From G963663365 sp963663365 (GTDB lineage: Bacteria; Hinthialibacterota; Hinthialibacteria; Hinthialibacterales; G963663365), in contig CAXXIH010000008.1 of assembly GCA_963663365.2 (NCBI GenBank), positions 1,984,001-2,048,000 on the forward strand: DNA of 64,000 nucleotides, read 5' to 3'. Below are positions 18,318-26,024 of the stretch, one piece after another. Position 1 is the first letter of the stretch. Each line of letters opens with the position of its first letter. The notes below the pieces were generated by a model. The model was not told the DNA's origin. It saw only the letters and a program-made list of their open reading frames with translations, and ran no database searches. The position numbers and the translations under genes are program-made.

Positions 18318-19639
18318 CAGATATGCAACGGTCGATTGAGAGACCGATTTCACTTGAAGGTGTGGGATTGCACACAGGCACCCAGGCAAAAGTAACTTTT
18401 TGCCCACGCGGTGCTGACGATGGATTGAGTTTTATTCGTACGGACTTGCCAGGGCAACCTGTTATAAAAGTCCATGCAGATAACGCCTGTTTGGAAGATT
18501 CGCTTTATTTGACAGCCCTTGGAAAAGGGGAACAACAGATACTAACTGTTGAACACGTTTTGGCAGCCGTTCAAGGGCTGCAAATCGACAATTTGGCGAT
18601 TGAAATCAATTCCCATGAGCCTCCGATCATGGACGGCAGTGCGCTGCCGTTTGTCGAGGCCCTTAAATCGGCCGGGATTAAAAAATTAGATCAGCCTCGC
18701 CGTTATCTGGAAGTCACAGAGCCGATTTGGCTGGTTGAGAACGGTGTTGAACTAGCTGTTATCCCGTCTCCCCGTTTGGAAGTTACCTACAAAATCGATT
18801 ACGACCATCCGGCGGTGGGAATTCGCTCAGCGAGTTTTTGGGTATCGGATGAGATTTTCACGAAGAAGATTGCACCGGCACGGACGTTCTGCTTCCTCAA
18901 AGACGTCGAAAAACTGCGTAGCGATGGGAAAATTCGTGGCGGCAGCCTGGATTGCGCGCTCGTCATCGGCGACGACGGATTTCTGAACAAAGACGATTTA
19001 CGTTTTGATGATGAGATCATCCGGCATAAGATACTGGATGTTGTCGGCGATTTGGCGTTGCTGGGACAGCCACTCTTGGGACATGTGATCGCTGTGCGAA
19101 GCGGCCATGCCTACAACGTCCGGCTTATGCGTAAGATATTGGAACGCGTAAAGCAACAGCAACGATTGCTTGATCCTCCTCTGGATATCAATGCAATCCA
19201 CGCCATTCTGCCTCATCGCTATCCATTCCTTTTGGTTGACCGGGTTATCGAAATCGATGATGAAAACCTGCGGATTGTGGCAATCAAGAACGTCACAGCC
19301 ATCGAACCGTACTTCCAGGGCCATTTCCCTTGCGAGCCGATCATGCCCGGCGTTTTGCTAATTGAGGCAATGGCTCAAGCAGGAGGCATCATGCTCCTGC
19401 GGATTCCGAAATATCACAACAAACTTGCCTATCTATCCGGGGTGAGGAACGCCAAAATACGCCGTCCGGCTGTGCCCGGCGACCAGCTCCGGATTGAAAC
19501 CGAGATACGTAAACTCCGAGGGCGAACCGGATTGGCCTTCGGAAGCGTTACGACATCAGACGGTGATCGTGTCGCGGAAGCAGAAATGCTCTTTTCCCTG
19601 GATGAAGGTTTATCACAGCGCGTCATGAACGCATCTTGA
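18314..19639 (+). CDS. lpxC/fabZ: LpxC-FabZ fusion: deacetylase plus hydroxyacyl-ACP dehydratase
   Basis: A 441-residue two-domain protein. Residues 1-~275 are LpxC, the zinc deacetylase that commits UDP-acyl-GlcNAc to lipid A, with zinc ligands at His81 (TVEHVLAA) and His237 and the following Asp (RHKILDVVGDLALLG). Residues ~290-441 are FabZ, the beta-hydroxyacyl-ACP dehydratase of fatty acid elongation, with catalytic His337 in GHFPCEPIMPG and the Glu in LLIEAMAQAGG. The fusion is known from Bacteroidetes and some candidate phyla. It links the two pathways that compete for hydroxyacyl-ACP. The start is GTG, coupled to lpxD. Confidence 0.96.
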   Translation: MTDMQRSIERPISLEGVGLHTGTQAKVTFCPRGADDGLSFIRTDLPGQPVIKVHADNACLEDSLYLTALGKGEQQILTVEHVLAAVQGLQIDNLAIEINSHEPPIMDGSALPFVEALKSAGIKKLDQPRRYLEVTEPIWLVENGVELAVIPSPRLEVTYKIDYDHPAVGIRSASFWVSDEIFTKKIAPARTFCFLKDVEKLRSDGKIRGGSLDCALVIGDDGFLNKDDLRFDDEIIRHKILDVVGDLALLGQPLLGHVIAVRSGHAYNVRLMRKILERVKQQQRLLDPPLDINAIHAILPHRYPFLLVDRVIEIDDENLRIVAIKNVTAIEPYFQGHFPCEPIMPGVLLIEAMAQAGGIMLLRIPKYHNKLAYLSGVRNAKIRRPAVPGDQLRIETEIRKLRGRTGLAFGSVTTSDGDRVAEAEMLFSLDEGLSQRVMNAS

Positions 19640-19721
19640 AAAGAATTGATTGGCCTGAAATACGAGCAATGGATGAATCTACAAGACTCCATAATCGGCA
19701 TCCGGCGAAACGAGGCACGGA

Positions 19722-20564
19722 TTGAAATCGACAAAGGAAAAACATTTGGCCCAAAGTCCTAAAGATACATACAACAATAGCAGTATAGCCACGACGGCTA
19801 TTATTCATCCCCGCGCTCAGATCGGCGAGAACGTCACGATCGGCCCTTATAGTGTCATTGGAGAACATGTGCGCATCGGTCCGGGAGCGGAAATCGGCTC
19901 GCATGTGGTTCTCGACGGTTGGACAACGCTCGGAGCCAAATGCAAGATTTTCACCGGCGCAGTAATCGGCTCGGATCCTCAGGATCTTAAGTTTGAGGGT
20001 GGCGAATCCTATGTCACCATCGGCGATGGGACAATCATCCGCGAGTATTCATCGATTAACCGGGGCACCTTCCCGGGCGAAGAGACTCGGATCGGAAGCC
20101 ACTGCCTGCTCATGGCCTATTCGCATGTTGCTCATAACTGTGTGATTCAAGACCGTGTAATCATCGCCAGTTTTGCGGCTCTTGGCGGACACATCGTTGT
20201 TGAAGAAAATGCAATAATCGGCGGTTTGGTTGCCATTCATCAATTTGTGCATATCGGCCGCAACGCAATTGTCGGCGGGGCGAGCGGCGTGACCCAAGAT
20301 CTCCTGCCATTCTGCATGGCAACAGGACGTCCGGCTCATGTACACGGATTGAACCGTGTGGGATTGAAGCGTCATGGCTTCGACTCAAAAGCCATGCGCA
20401 GTCTGAAAGACGCCTACCGGGCCATCTTTCGCGCGGGCTTGAGCGAAAAGGATGCACTTTCTTGGCTTAAAGAACACCGGAGCGAATGTCCTGAGCATTA
20501 TGACCGGTTGATTAAGTTCATAGAAAATTCCGAACGCGGCTTATGCCGTGAACGGCATGGATAA
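19722..20564 (+). CDS. lpxA: UDP-N-acetylglucosamine acyltransferase
   Basis: A 280-residue beta-helix enzyme, the first acyl transfer of lipid A synthesis. Hexapeptide repeats run from IHPRAQIGENVTIGPYSVIG to about residue 195, with the catalytic histidine in LMAYSHVAHNCVI. The C-terminal helical domain LNRVGLKRHGFDSKAMRSLKDAYR is LpxA-specific and distinguishes it from LpxD. It probably starts at TTG 19722 behind GAGG; no ATG occurs before the first repeat, so the ~25-residue N-terminal extension is uncertain. It lies 82 bp after lpxC/fabZ and overlaps the upstream frame of the FG-GAP gene. Confidence 0.94.
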   Translation: MKSTKEKHLAQSPKDTYNNSSIATTAIIHPRAQIGENVTIGPYSVIGEHVRIGPGAEIGSHVVLDGWTTLGAKCKIFTGAVIGSDPQDLKFEGGESYVTIGDGTIIREYSSINRGTFPGEETRIGSHCLLMAYSHVAHNCVIQDRVIIASFAALGGHIVVEENAIIGGLVAIHQFVHIGRNAIVGGASGVTQDLLPFCMATGRPAHVHGLNRVGLKRHGFDSKAMRSLKDAYRAIFRAGLSEKDALSWLKEHRSECPEHYDRLIKFIENSERGLCRERHG

Positions 20565-20598
20565 AATAATACAGGAAATGGCTTTGCAGGAAGTCGAT

Positions 20599-22482
20599 AT
20601 GACAGATAAGCGGGAAAGATCATTCACTCATCTTCGCTCAAAATGCGCCGTGCTTAAGCCGGTTCGTGCAGTTGTATGCGCCTTTCTGTTCGTGTTTCTT
20701 TGGAGTGCAGGTGTGGCTCATGCGGCGGATGATCCAGGCATCGTAATCGATTTACGCTTCGATCAGCCTTTGGGGACCATTTATTCAGGTCAGAATTCCG
20801 GTGAGCGTACCGGTATCACGTATGAAGCGGCAGACCTGGACGCCAGTGGCCGCGATGAGCTCTTAATCGGCGTGCCATTGACCAAAGACCAGCGTGGCCG
20901 CCTGGATATCTATTTCGATCCTTTCATATCCGGTGCCACTGACGCCGTTGCCGCTACAGACCTGAGCGCCGCAACGTCCCCCAAACGAATCACCATTAAC
21001 GGTCTCGTGAAAGAAGATTGGTTTGGCTACGCGGTCACATCCGGAGATATGAACGGAGATGGGCGGGTGGATATCGCCGCATCGGCCGTAAATGCAGAAC
21101 TTCCGAAACGTCCCCTGGCCGGGAGTGTTTATTTGTTCTTTGGAGGCAATCCGGCGCTTACAGATGATTCCCATGACTGGCAGGCTTCAGATGCGGATGT
21201 CATTTTCGTTGGCGCCAGCAAATTGGATGGTATCGGGGCAGAAATGACAGTTGGCGATTTCGACCAAGATGGTTTAGATGACTTGGTCATGACCGCCCCC
21301 TTCGGCGATACGGAGTTCGATAAACGCTACACGAACCGCGTGTATATCTATCATGGCGATACATTGGCTGCGAGAATTGCAGGCGCAGCAACTCCCGTCA
21401 TTGTGGATATGTTTGATGAAGCCGATGTCATTCTCACCAATGTGATCTATAAAGAAAATGCCGGAGTAAATAGTTCCGGGCTCCTCGTAGCTGACTATTT
21501 GGGAGGGGATGGCGTAGACGATCTTATTATCGGCTCTGCACGAGGGGGTAATCACAAAGGTATTGTATATATTGTCCCCGGTGGAGACCGTCCGGCAGGC
21601 GAGTACAATATCGACACGGAAGCCCACATGATCCTTCGGGGCGAAAGCAGCGGCGCTTTTGGAAGCGCTTTGGCAGTGGGCGATTTTGATAACAATGGTT
21701 TTATAGATCTTGCCATTGGCGCACGTCAAGCACGTGGCGAAGAAAAACGCGGGGGAACGGTTTCTATTCTTTTTGCAACAGGCACAGTCGCTCCCGCTCC
21801 AACACCTTACGAATTCATATTGAACGAAGAGCGAACAAGTCCATATTTCGAAGAATATGTCATCTCCGCGGCGCGCAGCAGTGAATACTTCGGTGTTTCA
21901 TTGGCCAGTGCCGATTTCAATCAAGATGGAGTAACCGATCTGGCGGTGGGCGCGACAAGCGGACGCCGCGCTGATGACGAAGGCCGGGATTCCGGCCGCG
22001 TGTATGTCTTTTCCGGACGTTCACGTGCCGCGTGGGGGGACTTATACGAAACAGAAGAACGTGGCGACCATGTCTTTATCACGGGCCGGCGCAAAGAGGA
22101 TGAGTTGGGGATTGCACTTACAACCGGCAATTTCGACGATCCGGTGCGCCCGTGTTTGGTTGCCGGCGCCTGGCAGGCCGATGGAGTGGATAACAAATCC
22201 TCCAAAAGTGGCGAAACCTATATCTTCGGGGAAGCAATGGGCGCCCGGCTTGCCGCCCATGCGGTCTTTCCGCCTTCGCCTCTGGCAGAGAAAGCCGGGC
22301 CGATCGTGCACGACCTTTGGTCATGGGCTCAGACCTGGGGCAAACTCACAAAGAACGTCCCGCCGGGATTCGACATTGACCGTAGTGGGCAAGTCGATGA
22401 AGGCGATCTTCGCCTCTTAAAAATGCGGCGGAAACTCGATAACCGATTGGACTTGCTCCCCCATCCGGTTGCTGAGGAATAA
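20599..22482 (+). CDS. Exported FG-GAP (integrin-alpha-like) repeat protein with dockerin-like end
   Basis: About 627 residues from ATG 20599, which has AGGAAG 5-10 bases upstream; in-frame ATGs at 20548 and 20557 overlap lpxA. A signal peptide (VRAVVCAFLFVFLWSAGVAHA) is followed by at least six FG-GAP/VCBS repeats with calcium-loop motifs such as DMNGDGRVDI, DFDQDGLDDL, DFDNNGFIDLAIGA and DFNQDGVTDLAVGA, predicting a seven-bladed propeller. The C-terminus has a single EF-hand/dockerin-type segment (FDIDRSGQVDEGDLRLLK). The role is probably surface or periplasmic binding. It closes the lipid A run and precedes glycosyltransferases, with no clear functional link to either. Confidence 0.8.
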   Translation: MTDKRERSFTHLRSKCAVLKPVRAVVCAFLFVFLWSAGVAHAADDPGIVIDLRFDQPLGTIYSGQNSGERTGITYEAADLDASGRDELLIGVPLTKDQRGRLDIYFDPFISGATDAVAATDLSAATSPKRITINGLVKEDWFGYAVTSGDMNGDGRVDIAASAVNAELPKRPLAGSVYLFFGGNPALTDDSHDWQASDADVIFVGASKLDGIGAEMTVGDFDQDGLDDLVMTAPFGDTEFDKRYTNRVYIYHGDTLAARIAGAATPVIVDMFDEADVILTNVIYKENAGVNSSGLLVADYLGGDGVDDLIIGSARGGNHKGIVYIVPGGDRPAGEYNIDTEAHMILRGESSGAFGSALAVGDFDNNGFIDLAIGARQARGEEKRGGTVSILFATGTVAPAPTPYEFILNEERTSPYFEEYVISAARSSEYFGVSLASADFNQDGVTDLAVGATSGRRADDEGRDSGRVYVFSGRSRAAWGDLYETEERGDHVFITGRRKEDELGIALTTGNFDDPVRPCLVAGAWQADGVDNKSSKSGETYIFGEAMGARLAAHAVFPPSPLAEKAGPIVHDLWSWAQTWGKLTKNVPPGFDIDRSGQVDEGDLRLLKMRRKLDNRLDLLPHPVAEE

Positions 22483-22498
22483 GACATAGGCCTCGACA

Positions 22499-23632
22499 AT
22501 GAACAACAATTCCCTCCATGTGGCGTTGGAGGGGTCGAGCCTTTGCCGCCCCCGCGCCGGGATCGGTTTTTATACATCCCACTTGCTACAAGCCATGATC
22601 CGGCTTGAAGACGCACCCCAAGTCACGCTGTTATCCAATCAAAAATTCCCTGATGGTGTCGTGCCGGAGGGAGTCTCTGCCTATGTCAAAGGGCTAAGCA
22701 GCACTCATCTATGGGTTCACACGGGCCTTCAAAAGATGGTGCAGCAAAGCGGCGCGGATGTGCTGCACTCACCCTCAATCGGCATACCCATTCTGCGCCG
22801 GGGGCCATCGGTCCTGACCGTACACGATATGGCCTTTCGCTTATTTCCGGCACATCGCGATGTCCGTACTTTGATCAGTTGGAATGTGACCGTTCCGCTC
22901 ATGGCCCGGCGGGCGCAATGCATTATCGTGCCCTCACGCCACTCAAAAGCCGATGTGGTTGAGCATCTGCGCTTGGACCCCGATAACGTATCTGTGGTCC
23001 CGGAAGCCGCGGCGCCGGAATTCAAGCCGGAGGCGGATGAGTCCCTATTAGAGACTTTTCGTAAAGAACACGATCTGGAAAAGGGCTACCTGATTGCAGT
23101 AGGGACACTAGAGCCGCGCAAGAATTATCCATTTCTATTTCGATGTTTCGATCGCTGGATCAAAGAGAAGAAACGAGATGCAACGCTTGTAGTCATCGGA
23201 AAGATAGGCTGGCGATATAACGACATCTTTAAAACACGCGAAGCTCTGCGCTTGGGTGACCGGTTGCGTTTGCTAGGCTACATCGAGGGGCAGGAAACAA
23301 TGCGTCTCTATTATGCGGCCAGCCGGGGACTCCTCTATCCCTCCCTTTACGAAGGATTCGGGCTCCCTCCTTTGGAAGGCATGGCATGCGGAGTTCCGGT
23401 GGCGGTCTCAAACCGGGCGTCCTTGCCTGAGGTTGTGGGCGCAGCGGGACGCCTGCTGGATCCAACCGACGAAGAAGCATGGATCAAGACGATGGAAGAT
23501 CTTTGGGAGGGCAAAGACCGGGAAGAGTATGTGCAACAGGGCTTGCAGCGTGCCGATAGTTTTTCTTGGTCGCGTGCGGCAACTGAAACCGTGGCGGTGT
23601 ATAAAAGAGCTATCGAGAAATTTTCAGGATAG
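22499..23632 (+). CDS. GT4-family glycosyltransferase
   Basis: A 377-residue GT-B enzyme of family 4 (GT1/WcaJ-WbaZ-like group). The N-terminal acceptor domain begins SLHVALEGSSLCRPRAGIGFYT with the glycine-rich donor/acceptor loop. The C-terminal domain has GTLEPRKNYPFL, the LGYIEGQETMRLYYAAS region and the signature YPSLYEGFGLPPLEGMACG, with the E-x7-E motif that holds the nucleotide sugar. It is probably cytoplasmic, adding a sugar to a cell-surface polysaccharide or lipid carrier. It is first of three glycosyltransferase genes, and the spacing to the next is 20 bp. Confidence 0.9.
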   Translation: MNNNSLHVALEGSSLCRPRAGIGFYTSHLLQAMIRLEDAPQVTLLSNQKFPDGVVPEGVSAYVKGLSSTHLWVHTGLQKMVQQSGADVLHSPSIGIPILRRGPSVLTVHDMAFRLFPAHRDVRTLISWNVTVPLMARRAQCIIVPSRHSKADVVEHLRLDPDNVSVVPEAAAPEFKPEADESLLETFRKEHDLEKGYLIAVGTLEPRKNYPFLFRCFDRWIKEKKRDATLVVIGKIGWRYNDIFKTREALRLGDRLRLLGYIEGQETMRLYYAASRGLLYPSLYEGFGLPPLEGMACGVPVAVSNRASLPEVVGAAGRLLDPTDEEAWIKTMEDLWEGKDREEYVQQGLQRADSFSWSRAATETVAVYKRAIEKFSG

Positions 23633-23652
23633 AATTAACGATAAGAAGACGA

Positions 23653-24768
23653 ATGAATGGTCATGTCGTACTCATAGAGCCATCCGGCCGGGGCGGCATT
23701 GGACATTACACTTGCCAACTGGCAGAAGGATTGTCCACGGTCGGCGCAGTAGTACACCTTCATTCATCGGGCCATTGGAACCTTCTGCCGAATCCATCCT
23801 ATCGCGTCCATCGCATCTATCGGCAATGGGGAGCCAATCCCTTCAGGCTGATCTCCACAATACTCCAAGAGCGTCGTGAAGGTGCGGCAATTATTCACTG
23901 GCAAAGCGCCACCCACCCCCGCCGTCTGCGTATGCTGCAAATGGCCTGGTTGCCTAAGGGAAACACACGCTGGGTATATACCATACACAACGTTTTGCCC
24001 CATGATTCACAGGGAGAAGATGTTGAGAAGTACCGCAGACTATACAGTTGTTCTGATGGGTTGATATTTCATGCGGAATCTTCCCGCGCACATTTTGTGC
24101 ATCGATTTGCCGAGCTGGCAGATAAGCCTTTCGCGATCATTCCGTTTGGCCATTACGGTTTTCTCATTCCGTGGGAGGGGATCAATACGCCTATGGTCAA
24201 TCGTAAGCCGGTGATTTTGTTTTTTGGGGCAATTCGTCCTTACAAGGGACTTCACGACCTGTTGGAAGCCTTCGCACTCGTGCATAAAAAGATCCCTGAG
24301 GCACGCCTGCACATTGTCGGGCGCAATTACGAGCCCTGGGCTCCCTACGCGGAGGCAATCCAACGTCTGAAAATCGAAGACGCCGTGTCGGTTCGTTTGG
24401 GATATATCCCGGAAGCTGAAGTGCCCACTGTCTTGGCTCAAACCAGAATCGTCTGCCTGCCCTACCGGGATATCGATCAGAGCGCGGTTCTCTTTCTGGC
24501 AATGGCGGCCGGAATACCTGTTGTAGCAACCGAATGTGGAGGTATCGCCGAAGTGCTACGGGGCAGCAATGTTGGCCGGCTGGTTCCGGGGCAGAACAGA
24601 GAGGCATTGGCGGCGGCACTGGCGGAGCTTCTTTTAGATGATGAACGTTTAACCCAAATGGGATTAGAAGCCCGCAACCGGGCCGAAACCGAGTTTTCAT
24701 GGGAACAAATCGCGGCCAAGACGGTCGATTTCTATGCAAAACTAGGCGCAGATGTGACTTCCCTCTAA
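23653..24768 (+). CDS. GT4-family glycosyltransferase
   Basis: A 371-residue GT-B enzyme distinct from its upstream neighbour. It begins MNGHVVLIEPSGRGGIGHYT with the GGIGHY loop. The C-terminal donor domain shows FFGAIRPYKGLHDLLEAF, VRLGYIPEAEVPTVLAQTRI and LAMAAGIPVVATECGGIAEV. Sugar and linkage are unknown. It sits 20 bp after one glycosyltransferase and 61 bp before another, in what reads as an exopolysaccharide or O-chain assembly operon. Confidence 0.9.
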   Translation: MNGHVVLIEPSGRGGIGHYTCQLAEGLSTVGAVVHLHSSGHWNLLPNPSYRVHRIYRQWGANPFRLISTILQERREGAAIIHWQSATHPRRLRMLQMAWLPKGNTRWVYTIHNVLPHDSQGEDVEKYRRLYSCSDGLIFHAESSRAHFVHRFAELADKPFAIIPFGHYGFLIPWEGINTPMVNRKPVILFFGAIRPYKGLHDLLEAFALVHKKIPEARLHIVGRNYEPWAPYAEAIQRLKIEDAVSVRLGYIPEAEVPTVLAQTRIVCLPYRDIDQSAVLFLAMAAGIPVVATECGGIAEVLRGSNVGRLVPGQNREALAAALAELLLDDERLTQMGLEARNRAETEFSWEQIAAKTVDFYAKLGADVTSL

Positions 24769-24829
24769 AGTGTATTGCACAAAGATTCCTAAGAACTGAA
24801 CCAGTGGACAATGAAAGCTGCCGGCTGAT

Positions 24830-25978
24830 ATGAGTATTTGGCTATTTTGGTTTTGTGCTGCCAGTTTGGTGTATGTCTATATCGGATATCCATTAATTCT
24901 GGCTGTCATCGGTCTGATCCGGAAATCGGTCCAGCCTGGCCCGGATAGTCATGAACCGCACATTACGATTCTATTCTCAGCCCGAAATGAAGCCGCGAGC
25001 CTTCCCGCAAAGCTGGCCTGCCTCGAAAAACTCGATTATCCACGCGAAAAACTTCAAATCCTGGCTGTCTCCGATGGCTCGAGCGATGAAACAGCATCCC
25101 TGCTGAAACAGCACCCGGCCATTGAAACCACGGTTTTCGAAGAAAGCGTCGGAAAAAATCTGGCTCTGAATCATTTGGCGCCAATGGCGCGTGGTGAAAT
25201 TCTGGTCTTTACGGATGCAAATACCATCATCCAACCCCAGGCACTTCGAGCCTGTGCGCGTTGGTTCGGCAATCCCGAAATCGGTTTCGTGGCCGGGCAT
25301 GTACCCTATGAGGCCATGGATGAAAATGACCGGGTTCGCCGGGGCAGTAATGTCTACTGGCGATACGAAGCATGGCTGCGTTGGGCGGAAAGCCGTATCG
25401 GCAGCGTGTTGGTGGGCGCGGGCGGACTGTTGGCAATATCCAAGAATCTATGGCAGCCCATGTTGCCGGATGTGGCCAATGATTTTCATCTCCCCGTTTT
25501 GGTGGCATCGGCCGGGAAGTCTTTGGTATTTGAGCCGGAATTTTGCGGGACAGAAAAAGCAGCATCAAAACTCTGGGACGAGTTCAAGCGCTCACGGCGC
25601 ATTGTCTCCCGAGGTGTTCGAGGAACCTTGCGGTTATTGCCCCATTTCTTGAAAAAGCCATTTCGCTTCTGGCAATTACTTTCTCATAAGATTCTTCGAT
25701 GGTGCACGCTTCTATTTTTATTCGGAGCGCTTTTGGCTTCGTACCGGTTAATGGCATCTCCGCTCTATCTGGCGTTTTTCATTATCCAGTCCGCAGCCTA
25801 TACCGCAGCGTTGGCCGGATTTATTGGACATATTTTAGGCAGACGAGGCCGGGGTTGGTGGTTGCCCCATGTTGCTTTTCAAGCCTTGGCGCTGCAGACC
25901 GCAGCCCTTTTAGGCGTCATATCCGGATTACTGCTTGGAGCGCCTGCGGTATGGGATAAACCTACAAGTGCGCGTTAG
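24830..25978 (+). CDS. Membrane-bound GT2-family glycosyltransferase
   Basis: A 382-residue GT-A enzyme of family 2 resembling beta-glycan synthases and IcaA-like processive enzymes. One N-terminal helix (WLFWFCAASLVYVYIGYPL) is followed by the catalytic domain with TILFSARNEAASLPAKLACL, VSDGSSDETASLL and the DxD-like FTDANTII. A Q/RxxRW-like patch (FKRSRRIVSRGVRG) and three or four C-terminal helices follow. It probably extends or exports a surface glycan together with the neighbouring enzymes and the ligase-like protein downstream. Confidence 0.88.
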   Translation: MSIWLFWFCAASLVYVYIGYPLILAVIGLIRKSVQPGPDSHEPHITILFSARNEAASLPAKLACLEKLDYPREKLQILAVSDGSSDETASLLKQHPAIETTVFEESVGKNLALNHLAPMARGEILVFTDANTIIQPQALRACARWFGNPEIGFVAGHVPYEAMDENDRVRRGSNVYWRYEAWLRWAESRIGSVLVGAGGLLAISKNLWQPMLPDVANDFHLPVLVASAGKSLVFEPEFCGTEKAASKLWDEFKRSRRIVSRGVRGTLRLLPHFLKKPFRFWQLLSHKILRWCTLLFLFGALLASYRLMASPLYLAFFIIQSAAYTAALAGFIGHILGRRGRGWWLPHVAFQALALQTAALLGVISGLLLGAPAVWDKPTSAR

Positions 25979-26024
25979 GTATTAAGCGGCCTCGAATTAA
26001 AGAGACAATTATCCTTTCGAACAA

